The notes below the pieces were generated by a model, which saw only the letters and a list, made by a program, of their open reading frames with translations, was not told where the DNA came from and did no database searches. From Eurosta solidaginis (Eukaryota > Arthropoda > Insecta > Diptera > Tephritidae), in NCBI RefSeq assembly GCF_040869045.1, contig NW_027137035.1, positions 62,001-126,000 on the forward strand: a DNA stretch of 64,000 bases, written 5' to 3'. Below, in pieces: positions 1 to 11,381 of the stretch; position 1 is the first letter of the stretch, and the number at the start of each line of letters is the position of its first letter. A program made the position numbers and the translations under genes.

Positions 1-1216
1 GCTCTGATGCAAACAAATGATGAGTTATCTACTTAAATTTGATGAACAAAACGACTTACATATTTTAAGCATGCTAACCTTTAGCCCGGTAAGCAAATTA
101 AAAAAAAAAAACGCAATATGTAGGCTACACGAGAACGGAGACGTCGAGTAACCAAAACAAATGCGTTAAACAAATTCGTACACGTTATTTATCAATTTAA
201 CTCTAGAATTAAAGGATATACAACGAGAAACAACGTTTGACAACCTTTAAACAGTTTTAATAACTATCTCAAAAATTGTCGCTCTGATGCAAACAACTGA
301 TGAGTTATCTACTTAAATTTGATGAACAAAACGACTTACGTATTTTAAGCATGCTAACCTTTAGCCCGGTAAGCAAATTAAAAAAAAAACGCAATATGTA
401 GGCTACATGAGAACGGAGACGTCGAGTAACCAAAACAAATACGTTAAACAAATTCGTACACGTTATTTATCAATTTAACTCTAGAATTAAAGGATATACA
501 ACGAGAAACAACGTTTGACAACCTTTAAACAGTTTTAATAACTATCTCAAAAATTATCGCTCTGATGCAAACAACTGATGAGTTATCTACTTAAATATGT
601 TGAACAAAACGACTTACGTATTTTAAGCATGCTAACCTTTAGCCCGGTAAGCAAATTAAAAAAAAAACGCAATATGTAGGCTACACGAGAACGGAGACGT
701 CGAGTAACCAAAACAAATGCGTTAAACAAATTCGTACACGTTATTTATCAATTTAACTCTAGAATTAAAGGATATACAACGAGAAACAACGTTTGACAAC
801 CTTTAAACAGTTTTAATAACTATCTCAAAAATTGTCGCTCTGATGCAAACAACTGATGAGTTATCTACTTAAATTTGATGAACAAAACGACTTACGTATT
901 TTAAACATGCTAACCTTTAGCCCGGTAAGCAAATTAAAAAAAAAAAAACGCAATATGTAGGCTACACGAGAACGGAGACGTCGAGTAACCAAAACAAATG
1001 CGTTAAACAAATTCGTACACGTTATTTATCAATTTAACTCTAGAATTAAAGGATATACAACGAGAAACAACGTTTGACAACCTTTAAACAGTTTTAATAA
1101 CTATCTCAAAAATTGTCGCTCTGATGCAAACAACTGATGAGTTATCTACTTAAATTTGATGAACAAAACGACTTACGTATTTTAAGCATGCTAACCTTTA
1201 GCCCGGTAAGCAAATT

Positions 1217-1226
1217 AAAAAAAAAA
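1217..1226 (+). repeat. Variable A tract inside the unit (example)
   Basis: Every unit that keeps its middle has a run of A after CAAATT and before CGCAATATG. Here it is ten bases. Across the window it runs from about 8 (for example near 18723 and 41437) to 14 (near 15372). A few units have it broken by another base: G near 8984, 13434, 26687 and 27523, C near 20728 and 31690, T near 45331 and 61852. It accounts for most one- to three-base length differences between units, as expected from replication slippage. Confidence 0.95.
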
Positions 1227-1279
1227 CGCAATATGTAGGCTACACGAGAACGGAGACGTCGAGTAACCAAAACAAATGC

Positions 1280-1316
1280 GTTAAACAAATTCGTACACGT
1301 TATTTATCAATTTAAC
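1280..1316 (+). repeat. Short inverted repeat GTTAAA...TTTAAC in the unit (example)
   Basis: Six-base arms GTTAAA (1280-1285) and TTTAAC (1311-1316) face each other across a 25-base AT-rich centre containing TCGTACACG. The pair recurs in nearly every unit. In unit 16 a 34-bp deletion removes the left arm and the centre. Such a short pair can arise by chance in an AT-rich sequence, so a role as a hairpin or binding site is only a possibility. Confidence 0.5.
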
Positions 1317-1676
1317 TCTAGAATTAAAGGATATACAACGAGAAACAACGTTTGACAACCTTTAAACAGTTTTAATAACTATCTCAAAAATTGTCGCTCT
1401 GATGCAAACAACTGATGAGTTATCTACTTAAATTTGATGAACAAAACGACTTACGTATTTTAAACATGCTAACCTTTAGCCCGGTAAGCAAATTAAAAAA
1501 AAAAAAACGCAATATGTAGGCTACACGAGAACGGAGACGTCGAGTAACCAAAACAAATGCGTTAAACAAATTCGTACACGTTATTTATCAATTTAACTCT
1601 AGAATTAAAGGATATACAACGAGAAACAACGTTTGACAACCTTTAAACAGTTTTAATAACTATCTCAAAAATTGTC

Positions 1677-1945
1677 GCTCTGATGCAAACAACTGATGAG
1701 TTATCTACTTAAATTTGATGAACAAAACGACTTACGTATTTTAAGCATGCTAACCTTTAGCCCGGTAAGCAAATTAAAAAAAAAAACGCAATATGTAGGC
1801 TACACGAGAACGGAGACGTCGAGTAACCAAAACAAATGCGTTAAACAAATTCGTACACGTTATTTATCAATTTAACTCCAGAATTAAAGGATAAACAACG
1901 TTTGACAACCTTTAAACAGTTTTAATAACTATCTCAAAAATTATC
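1677..1945 (+). repeat. Unit 7, 269 bp, 10-bp deletion
   Basis: Near 1890 GGATA is followed directly by AACAACGTTTG, so about ten bases of the usual TACAACGAGA segment are missing. The unit also has CTCCAGAATT in place of CTCTAGAATT, losing the TCTAGA site. Unit 227 has a different 10-bp loss in the same segment, so this part of the unit is deletion-prone. Confidence 0.9.
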
Positions 1946-1983
1946 GCTCTGATGCAAACAACTGATGAGTTATCTACTTAAAT

Positions 1984-1994
1984 TTGTTGAACAA
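1984..1994 (+). repeat. Near-palindrome TTGTTGAACAA in T-type units (example)
   Basis: The 5-base arms TTGTT and AACAA flank a single central G. The other major haplotype has TTGATGAACAA, one base different, which breaks the symmetry. T-type units are a minority in the first 20 kb and almost universal after 45.8 kb. The palindromic form could be a dimeric protein site, but that is speculation; the site is mainly useful as a haplotype marker. Confidence 0.55.
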
Positions 1995-4176
1995 AACGAC
2001 TTACGTATTTTAAGCATGCTAACCTTTAGCCCGGTAAGCAAATTAAAAAAAAAACGCAATATGTAGGCTACACGAGAACGGAGACGTCGAGTAACCAAAA
2101 CAAATGCGTTAAACAAATTCGTACACGTTATTTATCAATTTAACTCTAGAATTAAAGGATATACAACGAGAAACAACGTTTGACAACCTTTAAACAGTTT
2201 TAATAACTATCTCAAAAATTGTCGCTCTGATGCAAACAACTGATGAGTTATCTATTTAAATTTGATGAACAAAACGATTTACGTATTTTAAACATGCTAA
2301 CCTTTAGCCCGGTAAGCAAATTAAAAAAAAAACGCAATATGTAGGCTACACGAGAACGGAGACGTCGAGTAACCAAAAAAAATGCGTTAAACAAATTCGT
2401 ACACGTTATTTATCAATTTAACTCTAGAATTAAAGGATATACAACGAGAAACAACGTTTGACAACCTTTAAACAGTTTTAATAACTATCTCAAAAATTAT
2501 CGCTCTGATGCAAACAACTGATGAGTTATCTACTTAAATTTGATGAACAAAACGACTTACATATTTTAAGCATGCTAACCTTTAGCCCGGTAAGCAAATT
2601 AAAAAAAAAAACGCAATATGTAGGCTACACGAGAACGGAGACGTCGAGTAACCAAAACAAATGCGTTAAACAAATTCGTACACGTTATTTATCAATTTAA
2701 CTCTAGGAATTAAAGGATATACAACGAGAAACAACGTTTGACAACCTTTAAACAGTTTTAATAACTATCTCAAAAATTGTCCCTCTGATGCAAACAACTG
2801 ATGAGTTATCTACTTAAATTTGATGAACAAAACGACTTACGTATTTTAAGCATGCTAACCTTTAGCCCGGTAAGCAAATTAAAAAAAAAACGCAATATGT
2901 AGGCTACATGAGAACGGAGACGTCGAGTAACCAAAACAAATACGTTAAACAAATTCGTACACGTTATTTATCAATTTAACTCTAGAATTAAAGGATATAC
3001 AACGAGAAACAACGTTTGACAACCTTTAAACAGTTTTAATAACTATCTCAAAAATTATCGCTCTGATGCAAACAACTGATGAGTTATCTACTTAAATATG
3101 TTGAACAAAACGACTTACGTATTTTAAGCATGCTAACCTTTAGCCCGGTAAGCAATTAAAAAAAAAAACGCAATATGTAGGCTACACGAGAACGGAGACG
3201 TCGAGTAACCAAAACAAATGCGTTAAACAAATTCGTACACGTTATTTATCAATTTAACTCTAGAATTAAAGGATATACAACGAGAAACAACGTTTGGCAA
3301 CCTTTAAACAGTTTTAATAACTATCTCAAAAATTGTCGCTCTGATGCAAACAACTGATGAGTTATCTACTTAAATTTGATGAACAAAACGACTTACGTAT
3401 TTTAAACATGCTAACCTTTAGCCCGGTAAGCAAATTAAAAAAAAAAAAACGCAATATGTAGGCTACACGAGAACGGAGACGTCGAGTAACCAAAACAAAT
3501 GCGTTAAACAAATTCGTACACGTTATTTATCAATTTAACTCTAGAATTAAAGGATATACAACGAGAAACAACGTTTGACAACCTTTAAACAGTTTTAATA
3601 ACTATCTCAAAAATTGTCGCTCTGATGCAAACAACTGATGAGTTATCTACTTAAATTTGATGAACAAAACGACTTACGTATTTTAAGCATGCTAACCTTT
3701 AGCCCGGTAAGCAAATTAAAAAAAAAAAACGCAATATGTAGGCTACACGAGAACGGAGACGTCGAGTAACCAAAACAAATGCGCTAAACAAATTCGTACA
3801 CGTTATTTATCAATTTAACTCTAGAATTAAAGGATATACAACGAGAAACAACGTTTGACAACCTTTAAACAGTTTTAATAACTATCTCAAAAATTGTCGC
3901 TCTGATGCAAACAACTGATGAGTTATCTACTTAAATTTGATGAACAAAACGACTTACGTATTTTAAACATGCTAACCTTTAGCCCGGTAAGCAAATTAAA
4001 AAAAAAACGCAATATGTAGGCTACACGAGAACGGAGACGTCGAGTAACCAAAACAAATGCGTTAAACAAATTCGTACACGTTATTTATCAATTTAACTCT
4101 AGAATTAAAGGATATACAACGAGAAACAACGTTTGACAACCTTTAAACAGTTTTAATAACTATCTCAAAAATTGTC

Positions 4177-4423
4177 GCTCTGATGCAAACAACTGATGAG
4201 TTATCTACTTAAATTTGATGAACAAAACCACTTACGTATTTTAAACATGCTAACCTTTAGCACGGTAAGCAAATTTAAAAAAAAAAAACGCAATATGTTG
4301 GCTACACGAGAACGGAGACGTCGAGTAACCAAAACAAATTTAACTCTAGAATTAAAGGATATACAACGAGAAACAACGTTTGACAACCTTTAAACAGTTT
4401 TAATAACTATCTCAAAAATTGTC
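4177..4423 (+). repeat. Unit 16, 247 bp, 34-bp deletion
   Basis: Near 4340 ACAAAT is joined straight to TTAACTCTAG, removing the 34 bases that normally carry GCGTTAAACAAATTCG through TTATCAAT. The loss takes out the left arm and centre of the inverted repeat. Other private changes are CACGGTAAG, AAATTTAAA before the A tract and ATGTTGGC. The deletion and the extra T shift phase, so this unit happens to be open for 61-65 codons on both strands; I regard that as coincidence. Confidence 0.9.
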
Positions 4424-6932
4424 GCTCTGATGCAAACAACTGATGAGTTATCTATTTAAATTTGATGAACAAAACGATTTACGTATTTTAAACATGCTAA
4501 CCTTTAGCCCGGTAAGCAAATTAAAAAAAAACGCAATATGTAGGCTACACGAGAACGGAGACGTCGAGTAACCAAAACAAATGCGTTAAACAAATTCGTA
4601 CACGTTATTTATCAATTTAACTCTAGAATTAAAGGATATACAACGAGAAACAACGTTTGACAATCTTTAAACAGTTTTAATAACTATCTCAAAAATTATC
4701 GCTCTGATAAAAACAACTGATGAGTTATCTACTTAAATTTGATGAACAAAACGACTTACGTATTTTAAACATGCTAACCTTTAGCCCGGTAAGCAAATTA
4801 AAAAAAAAACGCAATATGTAGGCTACACGAGAACGGAGATGTCGAGTAACCAAAACAAATGTGTTAAACAAATTCGTACACGTTATTTATCAATTTAACT
4901 CTAGAATTAAAGGATATACAACGAGAAACAACGTTTGACAACCTTTAAACAGTTTTAATAACTATCTCAAAAATTGTCGCTCTGATGCAAACAACTGATG
5001 AGTTATCTACTTAAATTTGATGAACAAAACGACTTACGTATTTTAAGCATGCTAACCTTTAGCCCGGTAAGCAAATTAAAAAAAAAAACGCAATATGTAG
5101 GCTACACGAGAACGGAGACGTCGAGTAACCAAAACAAATACGTTAAACAAATTCGTACACGTTATTTATCAATTTAACTCTAGAATTAAAGGATATACAA
5201 CGAGAAACAACGTTTGACAACCTTTAAACAGTTTTAATAACTATCTCCAAAATTATCGCTCTGATGCAAACAACTGATGAGTTATCTACTTAAATATGTT
5301 GAACAAAACGACTTACGTATTTTAATCATGCTAACCTTTAGCCCGGTAAGCAAATTAAAAAAAAAAACGCAATATGTAGGCTACACGAGAACGGAGACGT
5401 CGAGTAACCAAAACAAATGCGTTAAACAAATTCGTACACGTTATTTATCAATTTAACTCTAGAATTAAAGGATATACAACGAGAAACAACGTTTGACAAC
5501 CTTTAAACAGTTTTAATAACTATCTCAAAAATTGTCGCTCTGATGCAAACAACTGATGAGTTATCTACTCAAATTTGTTGAAGAAAACGACTTACGTATT
5601 TTAAACATGCTAACCTTTAGCCCGGTAAGCAAATTAAAAAAAAAACGCAATATGTAGGCTACACGAGAACGGAGACGTCGAGCAACCAAAACAAATGCGT
5701 TAAACAAATTCGTACACGTTATTTATCAATTTAACTCTAGAATTAAAGGATATACAACGAGAAACAACGTTTGACAACCTTTAAACAGTTTTAATAACTA
5801 TCTCAAAAATTGTCGCTCTGATGCAAACAACTGATGAGTTATCTACTTAAATTTGATGAACAAAACGACTTACGTATTTTAAACATGCTAACCTTTAGCC
5901 CGGTAAGCAAATTAAAAAAAAAAAAACGCAATATGTAGGCTACACGAGAACGGAGACGTCGAGTAACAAAAACAAATGCGTTAAACAAATTCGTACACGT
6001 TATTTATCAATTTAACTCTAGAATTAAAGGATATACAACGAGAAACAACGTTTGACAACCTTTAAACAGTTTTAATAACTATCTCAAAAATTATCGCTCT
6101 GATGCAAACAACTGATGAGTTATCTACTTAAATTTGTTGAACAAAACGACTTACGTATTTTAAGCATGCTAACCTTTAGCCCGGTAAGCAAATTAAAAAA
6201 AAAACGCAATATGTAGGCTACACGAGAACGGAGACGTCGAGTAACCAAAACAAATGCGTTAAACAAATTCGTACACGTTATTTATCAATTTAACTCTAGA
6301 ATTAAAGGATATACAACGAGAAACAACGTTTGACAACCTTTAAACAGTTTTAATAACTATCTCAAAAATTGTCGCTCTGATGCAAACAACTGATGAGTTA
6401 TCTACTTAAATTTGATGAACAAAACGACTTACGTATTTTAAACATACTAACCTTTAGCGCGGTAAGCAAATTAAAAAAAAAAACGCAATATGTAGGCTAC
6501 ACGAGAACGGAGACGCCGAGTAACCAAAACAAATGCGTTAAACAAATTCGTACACGTTATTTATCAATTTAACTCTAGAATTAATGGATATACAACGACA
6601 AGCAACGTTTGACAACCTTTAAACAGTTTTAATAACTATCTCAAAAATTGTCGCTCTGATGCAAACAACTGATGAGTTATCTACTTAAATTTGATGAACA
6701 AAACGACTTACGTATTTTAAACATGATAACCTTTAGCCCGGTAAGCAAATTAAAAAAAAAAAACGCAATATGTTGGCTACACGAGAACGGAGACGTCGAG
6801 TAACCAAAACAAATGCGTTAAACAAATTCGTACACGTTATTTATCAATTTAACTCTAGAATTAAAGGATATACAACGAGAAACAACGTTTGACAACCTTT
6901 AAACAGTTTTAATAACTATCTCAAAAATTGTC

Positions 6933-9900
6933 GCTCTGATGCAAACAACTGATGAGTTATCTACTCAAATTTGTTGAGGAAAACGACTTACGTATTTTAA
7001 ACATGCTAACCTTTAGCCCGGTAAGCAAATTAAAAAAAAAACGCAATATGTAGGCTACACGAGAACGGAGACGTCGAGCAACCAAAACAAATGCGTTAAA
7101 TAAATTCGTACACGTTATTTATCAATTTAACTCTAGAATTAAAGGATATACAACGAGAAACAACGTTTGACAACCTTTAAACAGTTTTAATAACTATCTC
7201 AAAAATTGTCGCTCTGATGCAAACAACTGATGAGTTATCTACTTAAATTTGATGAACAAAAGGACTTACGTATTTTAAACATGCTAACCTTTAGCCCGGT
7301 AAGCAAATTAAAAAAAAAAAAACGCAATATGTAGGCTACACGAGAACGGAGACTTCGAGTAACCAAAACAAATGCGTTAAACAAATTCGTACACGTTATT
7401 TATCAATTTAACTCTAGAATTAAAGGATATACAACGAGAAACAACGTTTGACAACCTTTAAACAGTTTTAATAACTATCTCAAAAATTGTCGCTCTGATG
7501 CAAACAACTGATGAGTTATCTACTTAAATTTGATGAACAAAACGACTTACGTATTTTAAACATGCTAACCTTTAGCCCGGTAAGCAAATTAAAAAAAAAA
7601 CGCAATATGTAGGCTACACGAGAACGGAGACGTCGAGTAACCAAAACAAATGCGTTAAACAAATTCGTACACGTTATTTATCAATTTAACTCTAGAATTA
7701 AAGGATATACAACGAGAAACAACGTTTGACAATCTTTAAACAGTTTTAATAACTATCTCAAAAATTATCGCTCTGATAAAAACAACTGATGAGTTATCTA
7801 CTTAAATTTGATGAACAAAACGACTTACGTATTTTAAGCATGCTAACCTTTAGCCCGGTAAGCAAATTAAAAAAAAAACGCAATATGTAGGCTACACGAG
7901 AACGGAGACGTCGAGTAACCAAAACAAATGCGTTAAACAAATTCGTACACGTTATTTATCAATTTAACTCTAGAATTAAAGGATATACAACGAGAAACAA
8001 CTTTTGACAACCTTTAAACAGTTTTAATAACTATCTCAAAAATTAGCGCTCTGATGCAAACAACTGATGAGTTATCTACTCAAATTTGTTGAACAAAACG
8101 ACTTACGTATTTTAAACATGCTAACCTTTAGCCCGGTAAGCAAATTAAAAAAAAACGCAATATGTAGGCTACACGAGAACGGAGACGTCGAGTAACCAAA
8201 ACAAATGCGTTAAACAAATTCGTACACGTTATTTATCAATTTAACTCTAGAATTAAAGGATATACAACGAGAAACAACGTTTGACAACCTTTAAACAGTT
8301 TTAATAACTATCTCAAAAATTGTCGCTCTGATGCAAACAACTGCTGAGTTATCTACTCAAATTTGTTGAACAAAACGACTTACGTATTTTAAACATGCTA
8401 ACCTTTAGCCCGGTAAGCAAATAAAAAAAAAACGCAATATGTAGGCTACACGCGAACGGAGACGTCGAGTAACCAAAACAAATGCGTTAAACAAATTCGT
8501 ACACGTTATTTATCAATTTAACTCTAGAATTAAAGGATATACAACGAGAAACAACGTTTGACAACCTTTAAACAGTTTTAATAACTATCTCAAAAATTGT
8601 CGCTCTGATGCAAACAACTGATGAGTTATCTACTTAAATTTGATGAACAAAACGACTTACGTATTTTAAACATGCTAACCTTTAGCCCGGTAAGCAAATT
8701 AAAAAAAAAACGCAATATGTAGGCTACACGAGAACGGAGACGTCGAGTAACCAAAACAAATGCGTTAAACAAATTCGTACACGTTATTTATCAATTTAAC
8801 TCTAGAATTAAAGGATATACAACGAGAAACAACGTTTGACAACCTTTAAACAGTTTTAATAACTATCTCAAAAATTATCGCTCTGATGCAAACAACTGAT
8901 GAGTTATCTACTTAAATTTGATGAACAAAACAACTTACGTATTTAAACATGCTAACCTTTAGCCCGGTAAGCAAATTAAAAAAAGACGCAATATTTAGGC
9001 TACACGAGAACGGAGACGTCGAGTAACCAAAACAAATGCGTTAAACAAATTCGTACACGTTATTTATCAATTTAACTCTAGAATTAAAGGATATACAACG
9101 AGAAACAACTTTTGACAACCTTTAAACAGTTTTAATAGCTATCTCAAAAATTATCGCTCTGATGCAAACAACTGATGAGTTATCTACTCAAATTTGTTGA
9201 ACAAAACGACTTACGTATTTGAAACATGCTAACCTTTAGCCCGGTAAGCAAATTAAAAAAAAAACGCAATATGTAGGCTACACGAGAACGGAGACGTCGA
9301 GTAACCAAAACAAATGCGTTAAACAAATTCGTACACGTTATTTATCAATTTAACTCTAGAATTAAAGGATATACAACGAGAAACAACGTTTGACAACCTT
9401 TAAACAGTTTTAATAACTATCTCAAAAATTGTCGCTCTGATGCAAACAACTGCTGAGTTATCTACTCAAATTTGTTGAACAAAACGACTTACGTATTTTA
9501 AACATGCTAACCTTTAGCCCGGTAAGCAAATAAAAAAAAAAACGCAATATTAGGCTATACGCGAACGGAGACGTCGAGTAACCAAAACAAATGCGTTAAA
9601 CAAATTCGTACACGTTATTTATCAATTTAACTCTAGAATTAAAGGATATACAACGAGAAACAACGTTTGACAACCTTTAAACAGTTTTAATAACTATCTC
9701 AAAAATTGTCGCTCTGATGCAAACAACTGATGAGTTATCTACTTAAATTTGATGAACAAAACAACTTACGTATTTTAAACATGCTAACCTTTAGCCCGGT
9801 AAGCAAATTAAAAAAAAAACGCAATATTTAGGCTACACGAGAACGGAGACGTCGAGTAACCAAAACAAATGCGTTAAACAAATTCGTACACGTTATTTAT

Positions 9901-11381
9901 CAATTTAACTCTAGAATTAAAGGATATACAACGAGAAACAACGTTTGACAACCTTTAAACAGTTTTAATAACTATCTCAAAAATTGTCGCTCTGATGCAA
10001 ACAACTGATGAGTTATCTACTTAAATTTGATGAACAAAACGACTTACGTATTTTAAACATGCTAACCTTTAGCCCGGTAAGCAAATTAAAAAAAAAACGC
10101 AATATGTAGGCTACACGAGAACGGAGACGTCGAGTAACCAAAACAAATGCGTTAAACAAATTCGTACACGTTATTTATCAATTTAACTCTAGAATTAAAG
10201 GATATACAACGAGAAACAACGTTTGACAACCTTTAAACAGTTTTAATAACTATCTCAAAAATTATCGCTCTGATGCAAACAACTGATGAGTTATCTACTT
10301 AAATTTGTTGAGCAAAACGACTTACGTATTTTAAGCATGCTAACCTTTAGCCCGGTAAGCAAATTAAAAAAAAAACGCAATATGTAGGCTACACGAGAAC
10401 GGAGACGTCGAGTAACCAAAACAAATGCGTTAAACAAATTCGTACACGTTATTTATAAATTTAACTCTAGAATTAAAGGATATACAACGAGAAACAACGT
10501 TTGACAACCTTTAAACAGTTTTAATAACTATCTCAAAAATTGTCGCTCTGATGCAAACAACTGATGAGTTATCTACTTAAATTTGTTGAACAAAACGACT
10601 TACGTATTTTAAACATGCTAACCTTTGGCCCGGTAAGCAAATTAAAAAAAAAAACGCAATATGTAGGCTACACGAGAACGGAGACGTCGAGTAACCAAAA
10701 CAAATGCGTTAAACAAATTCGTACACGTTATTTATCAATTTAACTCTAGAATTAAAGGATATACAACGAGAAACAACGTTTGACAACCTTTAAACAGTTT
10801 TAATAACTATCTCAAAAATTTTCGCTCTGATGCAAACAACTGATGAGTTATCTACTTAAATTTGATGAACAAAACGACTTACGTATTTTAAACATGCTAA
10901 CCTTTAGCCCGGTAAGCAAATTAAAAAAAAAAAACGCAATATGTAGGCTACACGAGAACAGAGACGTCGAGTAACCAAAACAAATGCGTTAAACAAATTC
11001 GTACACGTTATTTATCAATTTAACTTTAGAATTAAAGGATATACAACGAGAAACAACGTTTGACAACCTTTAAACAGTTTTAATAACTATCTCAAAAATT
11101 ATCGCTCTGATGCAAACAACTGATGAGTTATCTACTTAAATTTGTTGAACAAAACGACTTACGTATTTTAAGCATGCTAACCTTTAGCCCGGTAAGCAAA
11201 TTAAAAAAAAAACGCAATATGTAGGCTACACGAGAACAGAGACGTCGAGTAACCAAAACAAATGCGTTAAACAAATTCGTACACGTTATTTATCAATTTA
11301 ACTCTAGAATTAAAGGATATACAACGAGAAACAACGTTTGACAACCTTTAAACAGTTTTAATAACTATCTCAAAAATTGTC
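6933..11381. repeat. 16-unit block, copy A (4449 bp)
   Basis: Ordered private markers are GTTGAGGAAAACG (unit 26), AAAGGACTTACG with GAGACTTCG (27), GACAATCTTT (28), CTCTGATAAAAAC and AACTTTTGAC (29), CTGCTGAG with CGCGAACGG (31), AAAGACGCAATATTTAGG (33), ATTTGAAACATG (34), CTATACGCG (35), GTTGAGCAAAACG and TTTATAAATTT (38), GGCCCGG (39), then ACAGAGACG (40-41). All recur 4449 bp later in copy B. Units 29-31 and 33-35 also resemble each other at about 1.11 kb, so an older 4-unit duplication is nested inside. Confidence 0.93.

Larger units (their letters stand above)
1118..1395 (+). repeat. Representative 278-bp satellite unit (unit 5)
   Basis: This unit has the modal length and a common haplotype: GATGAAC box, AAGCATGC, GAGACGTCGAG. 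It carries six-base palindromes that would cut the array into a ladder: TACGTA, GCATGC, GACGTC, TCTAGA and AACGTT, with TTTAAA more than once. In many other units the GCATGC site is ACATGC, and in the right-hand family GACGTC becomes GCCGTC, so these sites also report subfamily. Composition, counted by hand on a near-identical consensus, is about 32% GC with A well in excess of T. The unit start is an arbitrary phase; no true boundary exists in a tandem array. Confidence 0.95.
1..5001. repeat. 9-unit duplication (2501 bp), units 1-9 and 10-18, ordered match over first six units
   Basis: The starts of units 1-6 and 10-15 are offset by 2501 bp (1 to 2502, 281 to 2782, 559 to 3060, 837 to 3338, 1118 to 3619), with the last pair at 2503 after A-tract drift. 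Shared rare variants include ACATATTTT (units 1, 10), CTACATGAG with AATACGTT (units 2, 11) and AATATGTTG (units 3, 12). After unit 6/15 the match fades. Unit 9 shares TCTATTTAAAT and ACGATTTACG with unit 17 at 2200 bp, eight units away, so a second, out-of-register exchange is superimposed. Confidence 0.75.
1..6932. repeat. Block 1: units 1-25, mostly GATGAAC type, with a 9-unit periodicity
   Basis: Unit starts: 1, 281, 559, 837, 1118, 1396, 1677, 1946, 2224, 2502, 2782, 3060, 3338, 3619, 3899, 4177, 4424, 4701, 4979, 5258, 5537, 5815, 6096, 6374, 6653. Most units have GATGAAC, and AAGCATGC and AAACATGC are mixed. Marker variants recur in order: an ACATATTTT unit, then a CTACATGAG/AATACGTT unit, then an AATATGTTG unit. 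They appear at units 1-3 and 10-12, and the last two reappear more weakly at 19-20. Two units here have sizeable deletions (7 and 16). Confidence 0.9.

Noticed and set aside
4196..4393. 65-codon open frame on the plus strand and a 61-codon one on the minus strand (4201-4386) in unit 16
   Set aside because: They exist because a 34-bp deletion and an extra T change phase in this one unit. The other units do not keep the frame, and no promoter or codon signal is evident.
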